Shown here in pieces: positions 14,620 to 22,512 of a stretch of 23,977 bases of DNA; positions within the stretch are counted from its first letter, which is position 1; each line of letters begins with the position of its first letter. The notes below the pieces were generated by a model, which was given only the letters and a program-made list of their open reading frames with translations, was not told where the DNA came from and did not search any database. Source of the stretch: Solobacterium sp. UBA3691. Its GTDB lineage: Bacteria; Bacillota_I; Bacilli_A; Erysipelotrichales; Erysipelotrichaceae. The stretch covers positions 1 through 23,977 of the forward strand of contig DFIS01000002.1 of assembly GCA_002372175.1 (NCBI GenBank), read 5' to 3'. The position numbers and the translations under genes are program-made.

Positions 14620-15567
14620 CTACTCACCGAAACGGATCTTCTTGTATTTCTCTATCTCGGAAGGACTGCCGAATACGAAGTGTCCGTTGCCGAGATCTGT
14701 CAGTTCCGGTTTCTCCACGGAGTAGTCATGCATCTCCTCAGGCTTGTAGATGAACAGCTTCTTGTTCTTCTCAATGATCGGATCCGGTACCGGAATCGCC
14801 GAGATCAGCGACTTGGTATACGGATGCAGAGGATAAGCAAACAGTTCTTCCGACTCTGCGATCTCCATGACCTTACCCTTGTAAATAACGACGATACGGT
14901 CACTGATAAAACGTACGATGGAAAGATCATGGGCAATAAACAGGTATGTCAGTCCCCTTTCCACCTGGAACTTCTTCAGCAGATTCAGCACCTGCGCACG
15001 GATCGATACATCCAGTGCCGAGATCGGTTCATCGGCGACGATGAACTCAGGCTCCATGACGATGGACCTGGCCAGACCGATCCTCTGTCTCTGACCGCCG
15101 GAGAACTCATGCGGATATCTTGTCAGATGCTCAGGAAGCAGACCTACATCTTCGGTGATCTTTTCCACCTTGGCTATACGGTCCTTCTCATCCTTGTACA
15201 GATGGAAGTTATACAGACCTTCAGAGATGATATAATCGATCGTTGCACGTTCATTTAAACTTGCGGCAGGATCCTGGAAGATCATCTGGATCTTACGGAT
15301 CACTTCTCTGTCTTCCTTGGCAGAGATCTTACCGGAGATCTTCTTGCCGTCATAATAGATCGCCCCTGCAGAACAGGGATTGATCCTCATGATCGCACGT
15401 CCGATCGTTGTCTTACCGGAACCGGACTCACCTACAAGAGACAGTGTTTCACCTTTATAGATATCAAAACTGACATTGTCTACTGCTTTGAATGCCTTGC
15501 CGCCGCGGCCGAAGACAACATCCAGGTTCTGAATTGACAACAGTACTTTCTTTTCGTTTTCAGACAT
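14620..15567 (-). CDS. oppF: Oligopeptide ABC transporter ATPase OppF (AmiF-like)
   Basis: The 315-residue second ATPase of the oligopeptide importer. Walker A GESGSGKT (46-53), Q-loop IFQDP (96-100), signature FSGGQRQR (155-162), Walker B FIVADEP (175-181) and the switch His in AHD (212-214) are all intact. The C-terminal oligopeptide-transporter extension HPYTKSLISAIPVPDP is present. It lacks the cysteine-rich Fe-S loop of E. coli OppD/OppF, like streptococcal AmiF. It should pair with OppD on the cytoplasmic face of OppB/OppC and power peptide uptake. AAAGGAG precedes the ATG at 15567, and oppD ends 14 bases upstream. The stop lies just before the ATG of the ApbE-like gene. Confidence 0.95.
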   Translation of the reverse strand: MSENEKKVLLSIQNLDVVFGRGGKAFKAVDNVSFDIYKGETLSLVGESGSGKTTIGRAIMRINPCSAGAIYYDGKKISGKISAKEDREVIRKIQMIFQDPAASLNERATIDYIISEGLYNFHLYKDEKDRIAKVEKITEDVGLLPEHLTRYPHEFSGGQRQRIGLARSIVMEPEFIVADEPISALDVSIRAQVLNLLKKFQVERGLTYLFIAHDLSIVRFISDRIVVIYKGKVMEIAESEELFAYPLHPYTKSLISAIPVPDPIIEKNKKLFIYKPEEMHDYSVEKPELTDLGNGHFVFGSPSEIEKYKKIRFGE

Positions 15568-15581
15568 GTGCTGTCTCCTTT

Positions 15582-17378
15582 CTATTCATCAAAGTCAATA
15601 TAGGTCTTGGCGATCTTCTCATGAAGATTGCGGATATTCTCGGGCGGATCGATCTTCGGCGCCTTCGGGTCGAGCAGCCATGTCTTGGCATAGTGTGTCT
15701 CACTGACCTTGAACATCGGCGGTTCTTCCACCAGATCGATCGCCATCGCATACTTGTTTCTCGGCGCAAAGGCATCACCAACGATCTTGTTATAAAGAGA
15801 CGGCGGTGTACCGGGGATCGAGAACAGCTCGGATCCCTTTGTCGATAACTGCGGCAGCGAGCTTAACAGAGCCCATGTATACGGATGCTTCGGGTCATAG
15901 AAGATCTCTTCAACAGTACCGATCTCAACGATCTGACCGGCATAGAGCACAGCAACTCTCTCCGCAACGTTGGCGACGACACCGAGGTCATGGGTAATAT
16001 ATACAGTCGTAAAGCCCAGTTCTTTCTGCAGATCCTTGATCAGACGGATAATCTGTGCCTGGATCGTCACATCCAGTGCTGTTGTCGGTTCATCACAGAT
16101 CAGGATCTTCGGCTGACAGGACAGCGCGATCGCAATAACGATACGCTGACGCATACCGCCGGAATACTCAAACGGATAATCATCAAATCTTGTCTCAGGA
16201 TCAGGGATACCAACCTTGCGCATGATGTCGATCGTACGCTCGCGTGCTTCTGCCTGTGTGCAGTTCTGATGCTTCAGGATAACTGTCTGGATCTGCTTGC
16301 CGATCGTAATGACCGGGTTCAGGGAAGTCATCGGATCCTGGAAGACAGTCGCAATGCGGCGGCCGCGGATCTTCTGCCAGTCCTGTGTATACTTGATCTT
16401 GGCGCAGTCAATGATCGCATAGCCATGGACAGTCCTGGTTGCTTCATCATAGGAACGGTATTCAACACGGAATGTGCATACCTCAAAGATCTTGTTCAGC
16501 ACAGCCGGGTCATTCAGATCTTCACCGAGGCTCATTGCCAGTTCAAAGGCCTTATCCAGCTTACGCATGAAGACGATCTGATCCTTCAGCGGATAACGGC
16601 TGATCGACAGCAGGATCTCATAAGCGATCTTCTTATTGCGTTCGATGACCGCATCACTGAGACCGTTCGGATTGCCGGGCTGATCTTCAGCCGCAATCTT
16701 TCTGTCCCTCTCAGCCTTAAGCTGATTCAGACGATTCTGATATTCCTGCGCCGCTGATGAATTCGCGTTATATTCCTCTGTACGTTTCTTCAGCAGTGCT
16801 TTCTTCTCATTCTCGATCTCTGTCTGCTGCTTCTCCAGTTCCTTAATCTTAGCTTCCGTCTTCTTGATCTCATCAGCATCGGCTTTCTTATCCAGTGTCC
16901 ACAGATAGTTATTGCTGTCTACGATACTGTCGCTGACCTGCTTCAGACGGTCATTGAAACTGATCTCTTCATCAGGTGTCAGAGACTTCGCATACTTGAT
17001 CCTGTTGTTTACCTCATTCATCTGATTGAACTCGGCAGCACCTCTTTCAAGTACAGAATGCTTATTCAGCATTGCCAGTGCTTTCTCATATGTCTTCCGG
17101 TTCTTCTCGTCCATTTTGACTTCCGTCTTGGAGATCTCATCATCAGAGAAGATAATACTTCCGTTCGGAATAAAACCGTTTGTCTCCAGCATACCCGCAA
17201 ATGTCTTTGTCAGTACGGATTTGCCGGAACCGGACTCACCGACGATCGCCAGTGATTCATTCTCATAAATATCCAGAGATACATTTCTGATCGCTGTCAG
17301 GATCCTGCCTCTGACGTTGAACTTGACTTCTACATTGCGCAGGGACAGAAGAACTTTCTTTTCGTTATTTTCACTCAT
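15582..17378 (-). CDS. oppD: Oligopeptide ABC transporter ATPase OppD (AmiE-like) with large insertion
   Basis: A 598-residue ATPase, where relatives such as AmiE have about 355. Walker A GESGSGKS is at 47-54, Q-loop VFQDPMTSLNP at 345-355, signature YSGGMRQR at 405-412, Walker B ILICDEP at 425-431 and switch His ITHD at 461-464. Between about 82 and 332 lies an extra segment of about 245 residues, including a charged helical region likely to form a coiled coil (about 164-233) and a folded-looking part (about 248-330). The C-terminal domain has HPYTWALLSSLPQ and GDAFAPRNKYAMAID; the cysteines that bind a [4Fe-4S] cluster in many OppD proteins are D, N, D and T here, as in AmiE. GGAGGCGG precedes the ATG. 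All catalytic motifs are intact, so it should be active. Confidence 0.94.
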   Translation of the reverse strand: MSENNEKKVLLSLRNVEVKFNVRGRILTAIRNVSLDIYENESLAIVGESGSGKSVLTKTFAGMLETNGFIPNGSIIFSDDEISKTEVKMDEKNRKTYEKALAMLNKHSVLERGAAEFNQMNEVNNRIKYAKSLTPDEEISFNDRLKQVSDSIVDSNNYLWTLDKKADADEIKKTEAKIKELEKQQTEIENEKKALLKKRTEEYNANSSAAQEYQNRLNQLKAERDRKIAAEDQPGNPNGLSDAVIERNKKIAYEILLSISRYPLKDQIVFMRKLDKAFELAMSLGEDLNDPAVLNKIFEVCTFRVEYRSYDEATRTVHGYAIIDCAKIKYTQDWQKIRGRRIATVFQDPMTSLNPVITIGKQIQTVILKHQNCTQAEARERTIDIMRKVGIPDPETRFDDYPFEYSGGMRQRIVIAIALSCQPKILICDEPTTALDVTIQAQIIRLIKDLQKELGFTTVYITHDLGVVANVAERVAVLYAGQIVEIGTVEEIFYDPKHPYTWALLSSLPQLSTKGSELFSIPGTPPSLYNKIVGDAFAPRNKYAMAIDLVEEPPMFKVSETHYAKTWLLDPKAPKIDPPENIRNLHEKIAKTYIDFDE

Positions 17379-17392
17379 ACTTCCGCCTCCGT

Positions 17393-18358
17393 TTACATAT
17401 GTGTTCTCGGATCTGACGCATCAGCCAGATTCTGTCCGAGAATATACAGAATGATCGTGATTGCCGAAGCAATGATGACAGGCGGCCAGAACTCCCACGG
17501 ATATGTCAGGAAGGCTGTCTGTGCCTGCTGGATCATACGGCCTAACGAAGGAACCGTAGCACTGAGACCGACACCGATGTAGGACAGGAAGACTTCCATG
17601 GAGATGTAGGAAGGCAGCTCTGTCGCCAGCAGTGTAACGATGACAGATGTCAGGAACGGCAGAATATTCTTGGAGATAACTCTGTTTACAGGTGTACCCA
17701 GGCATCTGGAAGCAAGTGAGTATTCACGGTCACGGATGATCATGACCTGCGTTCTGAAGAAGTAGGCAATACCCAGCCAGCCGGTGACCGTCAGGGCAAA
17801 GATGAAACTCCAGAAACCGGAGCCGATGATGTACACCAGCACCGAGATCAGCAGGATATACGGAACATTGGCAACGATGTTATAGATAACGATCAGGATC
17901 GAATCCAGACGCTTGGAATAGCCCCATACAGCACCGATGATGATGCCGAGAGTCATATTGATCGCAGCACAGATGATCGCCAGCAGAAGACTCGTACGGG
18001 CACCGGAGATGATACCGTAAAGGATGGAGTTGCCGTAGGAACCTGTACCGAGGAGCCACTTCATGGAGAAACCGCCGAAGTACGCCTGGGCAGCACTGGG
18101 ACTGAGGTTGTATGAAGAAGCCCTGGAGACATTCTCCATGACATCATAGGGCCAGAAGATCGGCATGATGAAACTGATCAGGAAGATCAGTGCCAGAATG
18201 GCAAGACATACAATGTTGATCTTCTTGCGGAAGAAGACACGGAAAACACTCTTCCAGTAGGAATAACGCGGCGCTACGATCTTCTCCGAGGAGATCGCAT
18301 CACTGTCGATAAACCTGAACAGATCATCTCTGTTCGTACTCTTATTCATTTCAGTCAT
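17393..18358 (-). CDS. oppC: Oligopeptide ABC transporter permease OppC (AmiD-like)
   Basis: A 321-residue inner permease. A cytoplasmic N-terminal stretch with YWKSVFRVFFRKKINI leads into a first membrane helix (about 48-70), an extracytoplasmic loop containing FGGFSMKWLLGTGSYGNSI, then five more helices. The EAA coupling loop that contacts the ATPases reads EYSLASRCLGTPVNRVISKNILP (split around 212-234). GTGxxGxS-type and DPRT ends are typical of the family. The start ATG shares its A with the oppB stop codon (TAATG), and an AGGAGGCGGC site lies within the end of oppB, so oppB and oppC are tightly coupled. Confidence 0.95.
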   Translation of the reverse strand: MTEMNKSTNRDDLFRFIDSDAISSEKIVAPRYSYWKSVFRVFFRKKINIVCLAILALIFLISFIMPIFWPYDVMENVSRASSYNLSPSAAQAYFGGFSMKWLLGTGSYGNSILYGIISGARTSLLLAIICAAINMTLGIIIGAVWGYSKRLDSILIVIYNIVANVPYILLISVLVYIIGSGFWSFIFALTVTGWLGIAYFFRTQVMIIRDREYSLASRCLGTPVNRVISKNILPFLTSVIVTLLATELPSYISMEVFLSYIGVGLSATVPSLGRMIQQAQTAFLTYPWEFWPPVIIASAITIILYILGQNLADASDPRTHM

Positions 18359-19941
18359 TATCTGCCGCCTCCTGCATCTTCGGAAAGTGAGATACGCGGA
18401 TCATACTTCGTCAACAGCAGGTCGCCGAGGATCAGAGAGATGATCGAAAGCGAAGTATAGAATACCGTACAGGCAACGATAATACCGTTGTCATAGGAGT
18501 TGATAGCTCTGGTCAGGAGGTTGCCGACACCGGGAACGGAATATACACGTTCCGTAATAATAGCACCGGTCAGACATCCGAGAATATTGGCCGGAATACC
18601 ATGGACAAGATAGATCATCGCATTCTTGGAAATATGGATATTGAAGATCTCCTTCTCGGAAAGACCCTCAGCTCTTGCGAACTTGACATAGTCGGAGTTC
18701 ATCTGGTCGATCATATATCTTCTCATCCACTTCATCAGGCTGCCGATGGAAGGCAGAGACAGCGAGATGGTAGGCAGAACATATGCCAGCAGTTTCACTT
18801 CGGCATTGGCGAACTTGTAAGGCAGATGGAACAATGTCGTACCAAGAGCCGCAAACATGAAGATATACGCCAGACTCGGTACCGCCATGATAAAGATGAT
18901 GTAGGCATTGCCAAGCTTATCTGCCCAGCCGTCCTTGTTTCTGGCCATGGTCATACCGATCGGCAGACCCAGCAGATATGCGATCAATGTAGCGATCAGA
19001 CCGATAACGAAGGAGTTCTCGATCATCGAAAGACCGGAACGTTTGTATGCGTAGACAGTATACTTATCCGGGAACTGGGCAGCTTCCATCTCACCGACAA
19101 TACCTGTATTGTAGGAAAGCGTATGGAAGTCGATCGCTGTATCAACATACTGATCCGTACCGAGCATGGCCGGGAACTGCTGCTTCGTTGTCACAAGATC
19201 ACCGGCAGGCATATTGATGACATCCGTGATCTCCTGTCCTCTGTACGTCGTATAGGAAGTGCCGAGGTTCAGATGGATCCAGTTCTGGTGAATGAACGGG
19301 AAACGTCCGTCAAAATAGAGCAGGTATTTATGCTGCGTACCGGATCCGACGACCGCAAAGAGACCTGAATACGGATCCTTCTCCACTCTGATATATCTGT
19401 CTGTCAGTTCCGGATCCTTGACATCCCTGGTTGTTTCGATCGTGATAAATCCCTTAACGTAATTGAACAGACGGCTTACAACACTCTTCTCGGTGATCGC
19501 CAGCAGGGAACCGTTGCCGCCGGGCTTTGTCGTACCGTTACGGTACTTCATCGGCTCCAGATAACGGATCGTATATCCCTTTGCTTCATACAGAGAAAGG
19601 AACTCCTGTACGGAAGCATTCTTCTCATAAGCCTTCTTATCCTGGATCACATTCTTATCCGCCAGATAATCATCCTTGGTGGAATAAGAATCCCCGTACT
19701 TTGCCACATACTTGTCACGAAGCCAGCTGGTATAATCCACATAGTTCAGATAACCGTATTTCTGATACTGAGCATACTCATATGTAATGCGGTCATTATT
19801 GCTCTTCTTGTTCCAGGTATCATCCTGCTGGAATATTGCGCTTCTCGCGATCATTGTGTAGACCAGAAGCATGACGATCATCACAACGACCAGCAGTGAG
19901 AATATTGAGAACAGGATACGTCTCCACATGTACTTCTTCAT
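18358..19941 (-). CDS. oppB: Oligopeptide ABC transporter permease OppB (AmiC-like, large external loop)
   Basis: A 527-residue permease; E. coli OppB has 306 and pneumococcal AmiC about 500. The first helix (about 8-31) is followed by about 270 residues outside the membrane, including a PFIHQNWIHLNLGTSY segment like that of AmiC, then five helices starting near 305. The EAA loop reads DYVKFARAEGLSEKEIFNIHISK (split around 419-441), and TERVYSVPGVGNLL and KYDPRISL follow. AAGGAGGG lies 12-13 bases before the ATG at 19941, a slightly long spacing; the frame is open to 20007 but that part is leader. No promoter is visible in the 167 bases before it, which contain two large hairpins, so it is probably expressed by read-through from oppA. 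Confidence 0.94.
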   Translation of the reverse strand: MKKYMWRRILFSIFSLLVVVMIVMLLVYTMIARSAIFQQDDTWNKKSNNDRITYEYAQYQKYGYLNYVDYTSWLRDKYVAKYGDSYSTKDDYLADKNVIQDKKAYEKNASVQEFLSLYEAKGYTIRYLEPMKYRNGTTKPGGNGSLLAITEKSVVSRLFNYVKGFITIETTRDVKDPELTDRYIRVEKDPYSGLFAVVGSGTQHKYLLYFDGRFPFIHQNWIHLNLGTSYTTYRGQEITDVINMPAGDLVTTKQQFPAMLGTDQYVDTAIDFHTLSYNTGIVGEMEAAQFPDKYTVYAYKRSGLSMIENSFVIGLIATLIAYLLGLPIGMTMARNKDGWADKLGNAYIIFIMAVPSLAYIFMFAALGTTLFHLPYKFANAEVKLLAYVLPTISLSLPSIGSLMKWMRRYMIDQMNSDYVKFARAEGLSEKEIFNIHISKNAMIYLVHGIPANILGCLTGAIITERVYSVPGVGNLLTRAINSYDNGIIVACTVFYTSLSIISLILGDLLLTKYDPRISLSEDAGGGR

Positions 19942-19971
19942 TCTTTTGCCGTGCCCTCCTTTGTTCCTCTC

Positions 19972-20027
19972 AAATCGATATGTTAAGCCTGTTCTTATGC
20001 CTAACAACAGGTTTAAGACATCGATTT
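19972..20027. repeat. 22-bp imperfect inverted repeat just upstream of oppB
   Basis: The arms at 19972-19993 and 20006-20027 pair over 22 positions with two mismatches and one G-U in the minus-strand RNA, closing a 12-nt loop; the ends are AAATCGAT / ATCGATTT. The oppB ribosome binding site begins about 10-15 bases further on. No U-tract follows, so it is not a standard terminator. It could be an RNase III site, a stability barrier or a small palindromic repeat. Confidence 0.75.
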
Positions 20028-20040
20028 ATATAGGCAATGA

Positions 20041-20074
20041 AGCACACATAAGAGATTGCTCTCCTATGTGTGCT
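20041..20074. repeat. 15-bp GCAA-capped hairpin after oppA
   Basis: The arms AGCACACATA / TATGTGTGCT plus an inner AGAGA / TCTCC extension form a continuous stem with one G-U pair in the minus-strand RNA, capped by a GCAA (GNRA) tetraloop. It starts about 35 bases after the oppA stop and is followed by TCATTGCC rather than a U-tract, so it is more likely a 3'-end stabiliser or processing element than a terminator. Confidence 0.75.
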
Positions 20075-20108
20075 CATCAGTTACTTCAATCGTGTAGTTA
20101 CTAAGCGA

Positions 20109-22214
20109 TTAGTACAGACCGATAACCTTTGTCATGTAGCCTGCGCCGCCGCTCAGGAATGTATCCAGGTATGTGGAAGGATCACCATAGTCAGGACCCC
20201 AACCGGAACCGTAGAACATATCGAAGTTGCCGGCTTCACCGTTGGATGCACGGTAACCGCATGCATAGAAGTCTTCAGCAGTTGTTGTCTCGATCAGGTT
20301 GATCTGAACGTTCTCAGCACCTAAAGCCTTCTCCATAACTTCTTTATATGCATTAGCCTGAGCTGTATTTGCATCGGAAGCAGAGTAGTAAACAACATCG
20401 ATCTGGATCGGCCAGCTGACTGTGTCACCCAGCTCTTCCTTGGCAGCTTCCAGGTGCTCCTGAGCAGCCTCGAGGTTGTACCATCCGTCAACACCGTCTG
20501 CTACTGTGATGCCAGCACCCATCTCATCGAGATAGTACTGAACGATATCACCGTAGAATGTACCGGCAGCAAATGTATGACCATCAACAGTTGTGTCCTC
20601 GCTCAGAGAAACGAACTGAGGATGTGTGTACATGTTACGCATGTTGGTTGTAGCAAGATCTTCACCGCGGCTGACAGCATTCCATGTTGTTCTGTCGAAG
20701 CCGAGCAGCATAGCCTTACGGAAGTTCTTGTTCTGCAGAGCTGTGTTCGTATCGATCTTCTGCTGTTCTGTCTTCGGAGAAGCAGCTGCACCGGACTCGA
20801 GAGCGAATGTACCACGGTTCAGGTTCAGACCGCCGAAGTATGTTGTAGAAGTTGTCTCGGATACGTAAGCATACTTGTCATAGTTGCCGTCAGCCTTAGC
20901 CTTCTCAAGCAGACCGCTGGCAGCTGTCAGAGCAACACCTGCATATGTGCCGTTCAGTGTATCGTTGTATGTAGCATCCGGGTTCTCACCACTGTCGTAG
21001 ACCCACTTGATGCTGTCGAGTGTAACTTCATCAGCCTTGTAGTAACCAGGGTTTCTGACGATCTCGATCTCGGAGTCCTTCTGGAACTTCTGGATCAGGA
21101 ACGGTCCGTTGTAAACCTGAGAAGCTACATCTGTGTTCTTACCAAATGTATAAGCATTTGTGTCTGCGCTTGCTTCAGCATATTCCTGAACACCGTAGAC
21201 ACCGCCGCGGCTCTGATAGAAGCTGTCGCAGATCGGCAGGAAGCAGCTGTATGTCAGCATTGTCAGGAAGTAGGAAGTCGGCTGTTCCAGAGTAACTTCC
21301 AGTGTATAGTCATCAACAGCCTTGTAGCCTACATCATCGAAGCTGCCGCCGTTAGCATAGTAGTCTGTAGCACCGACGATGATGCCGTCAACCAGCCACT
21401 CCAGACCAGCCTGAGCATCCAGCATGTGACGGAAGCCGGCTACGAAGTCCTGAGCTTTAACTTCAGCATACTGCTGACCTTCAGATGTATACCAGTAAAC
21501 ACCCGGACGAATGTGGAATGTATAAACTGTACCATCTTCGGAAACTTCCCAGCTCTCAGCCAGTGCCGGTGTCATCTGGTTCAGGTTGTTGTATTCAACC
21601 AGACCGTCAACGGTATTGACAGTGATCTCTGTATCGGACTGAGAACTTGTATTCAGCCAGTCAAATGTTACAGGAGCTGTGGAGAATGTTGTTGTATATG
21701 TGTTCTGGATCGTATGTCCCTTGCTGATCAGATAAGCAGCAGGATCATATGTTCCTTCACCGGCAACAGCAGCATCCCACTGTGCAAACAGGTCAGCTCT
21801 CTCATCCGGAGTCAGGAACTCATCGGAGATGACCAGACCCTTCAGACGATCTTCATCATTACCCCACTGAACATACGGAACAGTTCTCGGTGCGATACGG
21901 CTGATCGTATAAGCACCACCCTGTGTTGTTGTCGGAATCATAACAGCGGAGTCAAGCAAAGCAGCCTCAGCCTGAGCAAAGAGCACGAATCTCTCATCGA
22001 CTGTAGCAGCCTGTTTTGCTGCTGTCTGAGCTTCTTCGAACTCGCTCAAAGCTGCTTCGTAGACATCGTCGTCATCTGCGCGCGTATACTGTGCATCTGC
22101 AGCTTCCTGTCCGCCGTTACCGCCGTTGTTACCACCGCCGGCACATGCAACCAGAGAAGCAGCCATGAGTACAGACATACCGCATTTCAGAAACTTTGAA
22201 ACTTTCTTACTCAT
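20109..22214 (-). CDS. oppA: Oligopeptide-binding lipoprotein OppA (AmiA/AliB type), apparently circularly permuted
   Basis: A 701-residue solute-binding lipoprotein that captures peptides outside the cell for OppBCDF. The signal peptide ends in lipobox LVAC (C24), followed by a Gly/Asn linker. Residues about 50-150 (YEAALSEFEEAQ, LFAQAEAALLDSAVMIPTTTQGG, SRIAPRTVPYVQWGND, LTPDERADLFAQW) match what is normally the C-terminal segment of AmiA/AliB-type proteins. The usual N-terminal part then begins near 168-240 (TVDGLVEYN, PALAESWEVSEDGTVYTFHIR), and the chain ends 19 residues after GWGPDYGDPSTYLD (671-684), where other family members continue for about 120 residues. TGGAGG precedes the ATG at 22214. 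The promoter is at 22259-22287. First gene of the opp operon. Confidence 0.93.
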   Translation of the reverse strand: MSKKVSKFLKCGMSVLMAASLVACAGGGNNGGNGGQEAADAQYTRADDDDVYEAALSEFEEAQTAAKQAATVDERFVLFAQAEAALLDSAVMIPTTTQGGAYTISRIAPRTVPYVQWGNDEDRLKGLVISDEFLTPDERADLFAQWDAAVAGEGTYDPAAYLISKGHTIQNTYTTTFSTAPVTFDWLNTSSQSDTEITVNTVDGLVEYNNLNQMTPALAESWEVSEDGTVYTFHIRPGVYWYTSEGQQYAEVKAQDFVAGFRHMLDAQAGLEWLVDGIIVGATDYYANGGSFDDVGYKAVDDYTLEVTLEQPTSYFLTMLTYSCFLPICDSFYQSRGGVYGVQEYAEASADTNAYTFGKNTDVASQVYNGPFLIQKFQKDSEIEIVRNPGYYKADEVTLDSIKWVYDSGENPDATYNDTLNGTYAGVALTAASGLLEKAKADGNYDKYAYVSETTSTTYFGGLNLNRGTFALESGAAASPKTEQQKIDTNTALQNKNFRKAMLLGFDRTTWNAVSRGEDLATTNMRNMYTHPQFVSLSEDTTVDGHTFAAGTFYGDIVQYYLDEMGAGITVADGVDGWYNLEAAQEHLEAAKEELGDTVSWPIQIDVVYYSASDANTAQANAYKEVMEKALGAENVQINLIETTTAEDFYACGYRASNGEAGNFDMFYGSGWGPDYGDPSTYLDTFLSGGAGYMTKVIGLY

Positions 22215-22232
22215 TTTCTTTCCTCCATTTCC

Positions 22233-22248
22233 ATGCTCTTGTGAGCAT
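22233..22248 (-). promoter_or_regulatory. 5'-end hairpin in the oppA leader
   Basis: ATGCTC-ACAA-GAGCAT in the minus-strand RNA. It starts about 4 bases after the predicted transcription start and ends just before the ribosome binding site, a position where hairpins are known to protect mRNA 5' ends. Confidence 0.5.
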
Positions 22249-22258
22249 AGTCTATGAT

Positions 22259-22287
22259 ATTTTACCAGTAACCCTCTTATTTATCAA
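22259..22287 (-). promoter_or_regulatory. Promoter of the opp operon
   Basis: On the minus strand: TTGATA (-35, 22287 to 22282), a 17-nt spacer, then TGG-TAAAAT (extended -10, 22264 to 22259). The predicted start is near 22252. This is one of the strongest promoter matches in the window, in keeping with high oppA expression. Confidence 0.8.
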
Positions 22288-22308
22288 TGTTTATCCGTCA
22301 GAAATTCC

Positions 22309-22337
22309 TTGGTATCAGTCTATGTTTATGGTATAAT
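22309..22337 (+). promoter_or_regulatory. Promoter of tRNA-Ser
   Basis: TTGGTA (22309-22314), a 17-nt spacer and TGG-TATAAT (22332-22337), with a start near 22344, 4 bases before the mature tRNA 5' end. It is divergent from the oppA promoter. Confidence 0.8.
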
Positions 22338-22347
22338 CATACGGCAC

Positions 22348-22436
22348 GGAGAAGTACCCAAGCGGCTGAAGGGACTGGTTTCGAAAACCAGCAGACGTGA
22401 GAGCGTGCGGGGGTTCGAATCCCCCCTTCTCCGCCA
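22348..22436 (+). tRNA. tRNA-Ser, anticodon CGA
   Basis: A complete class II tRNA. Acceptor stem GGAGAAG / CTTCTCC, D arm CCC-loop-GGG, anticodon stem CTGGT / ACCAG with loop TTCGAAA (anticodon CGA, reads UCG), a long variable arm, T arm GGGGG-TTCGAAT-CCCCC, discriminator G and an encoded CCA at 22434-22436. The long variable arm and G73 agree with serine identity. Confidence 0.97.
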
Positions 22437-22446
22437 TATCGCACAT

Positions 22447-22472
22447 AACGGCAGAAATGCCGTTTTCTTATT
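22447..22472 (+). terminator. Terminator of tRNA-Ser
   Basis: AACGGCA-GAAA-TGCCGTT, a 7-bp stem with a GNRA loop, followed by TTCTTATTTT about 10 bases after the tRNA 3' end. Confidence 0.85.
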
Positions 22473-22512
22473 TTCTATACCGATGTAAACTATCCTTATT
22501 GAGGTGACAACT

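Noticed and set aside
15885..16757. A plus-strand open frame of 290 codons opposite oppD
   Set aside because: It is antisense to conserved ATPase motifs, with no start signal; a shadow of codon bias.
20041..20074. Classical intrinsic terminator of oppA
   Set aside because: The stem is strong but no U-tract follows on the transcript strand, and oppB has no promoter of its own, so full termination is unlikely.
20454..22199. A 581-codon open frame on the plus strand, antisense to oppA, rich in cysteine and valine
   Set aside because: It lies wholly opposite a well-supported lipoprotein gene, has no ribosome binding site, and its composition is what codon bias on the opposite strand produces.
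22348..22436. tRNA-Ser as an integration site for a mobile element
   Set aside because: No integrase, no repeated tRNA 3' end and no foreign-looking block is visible on either side.
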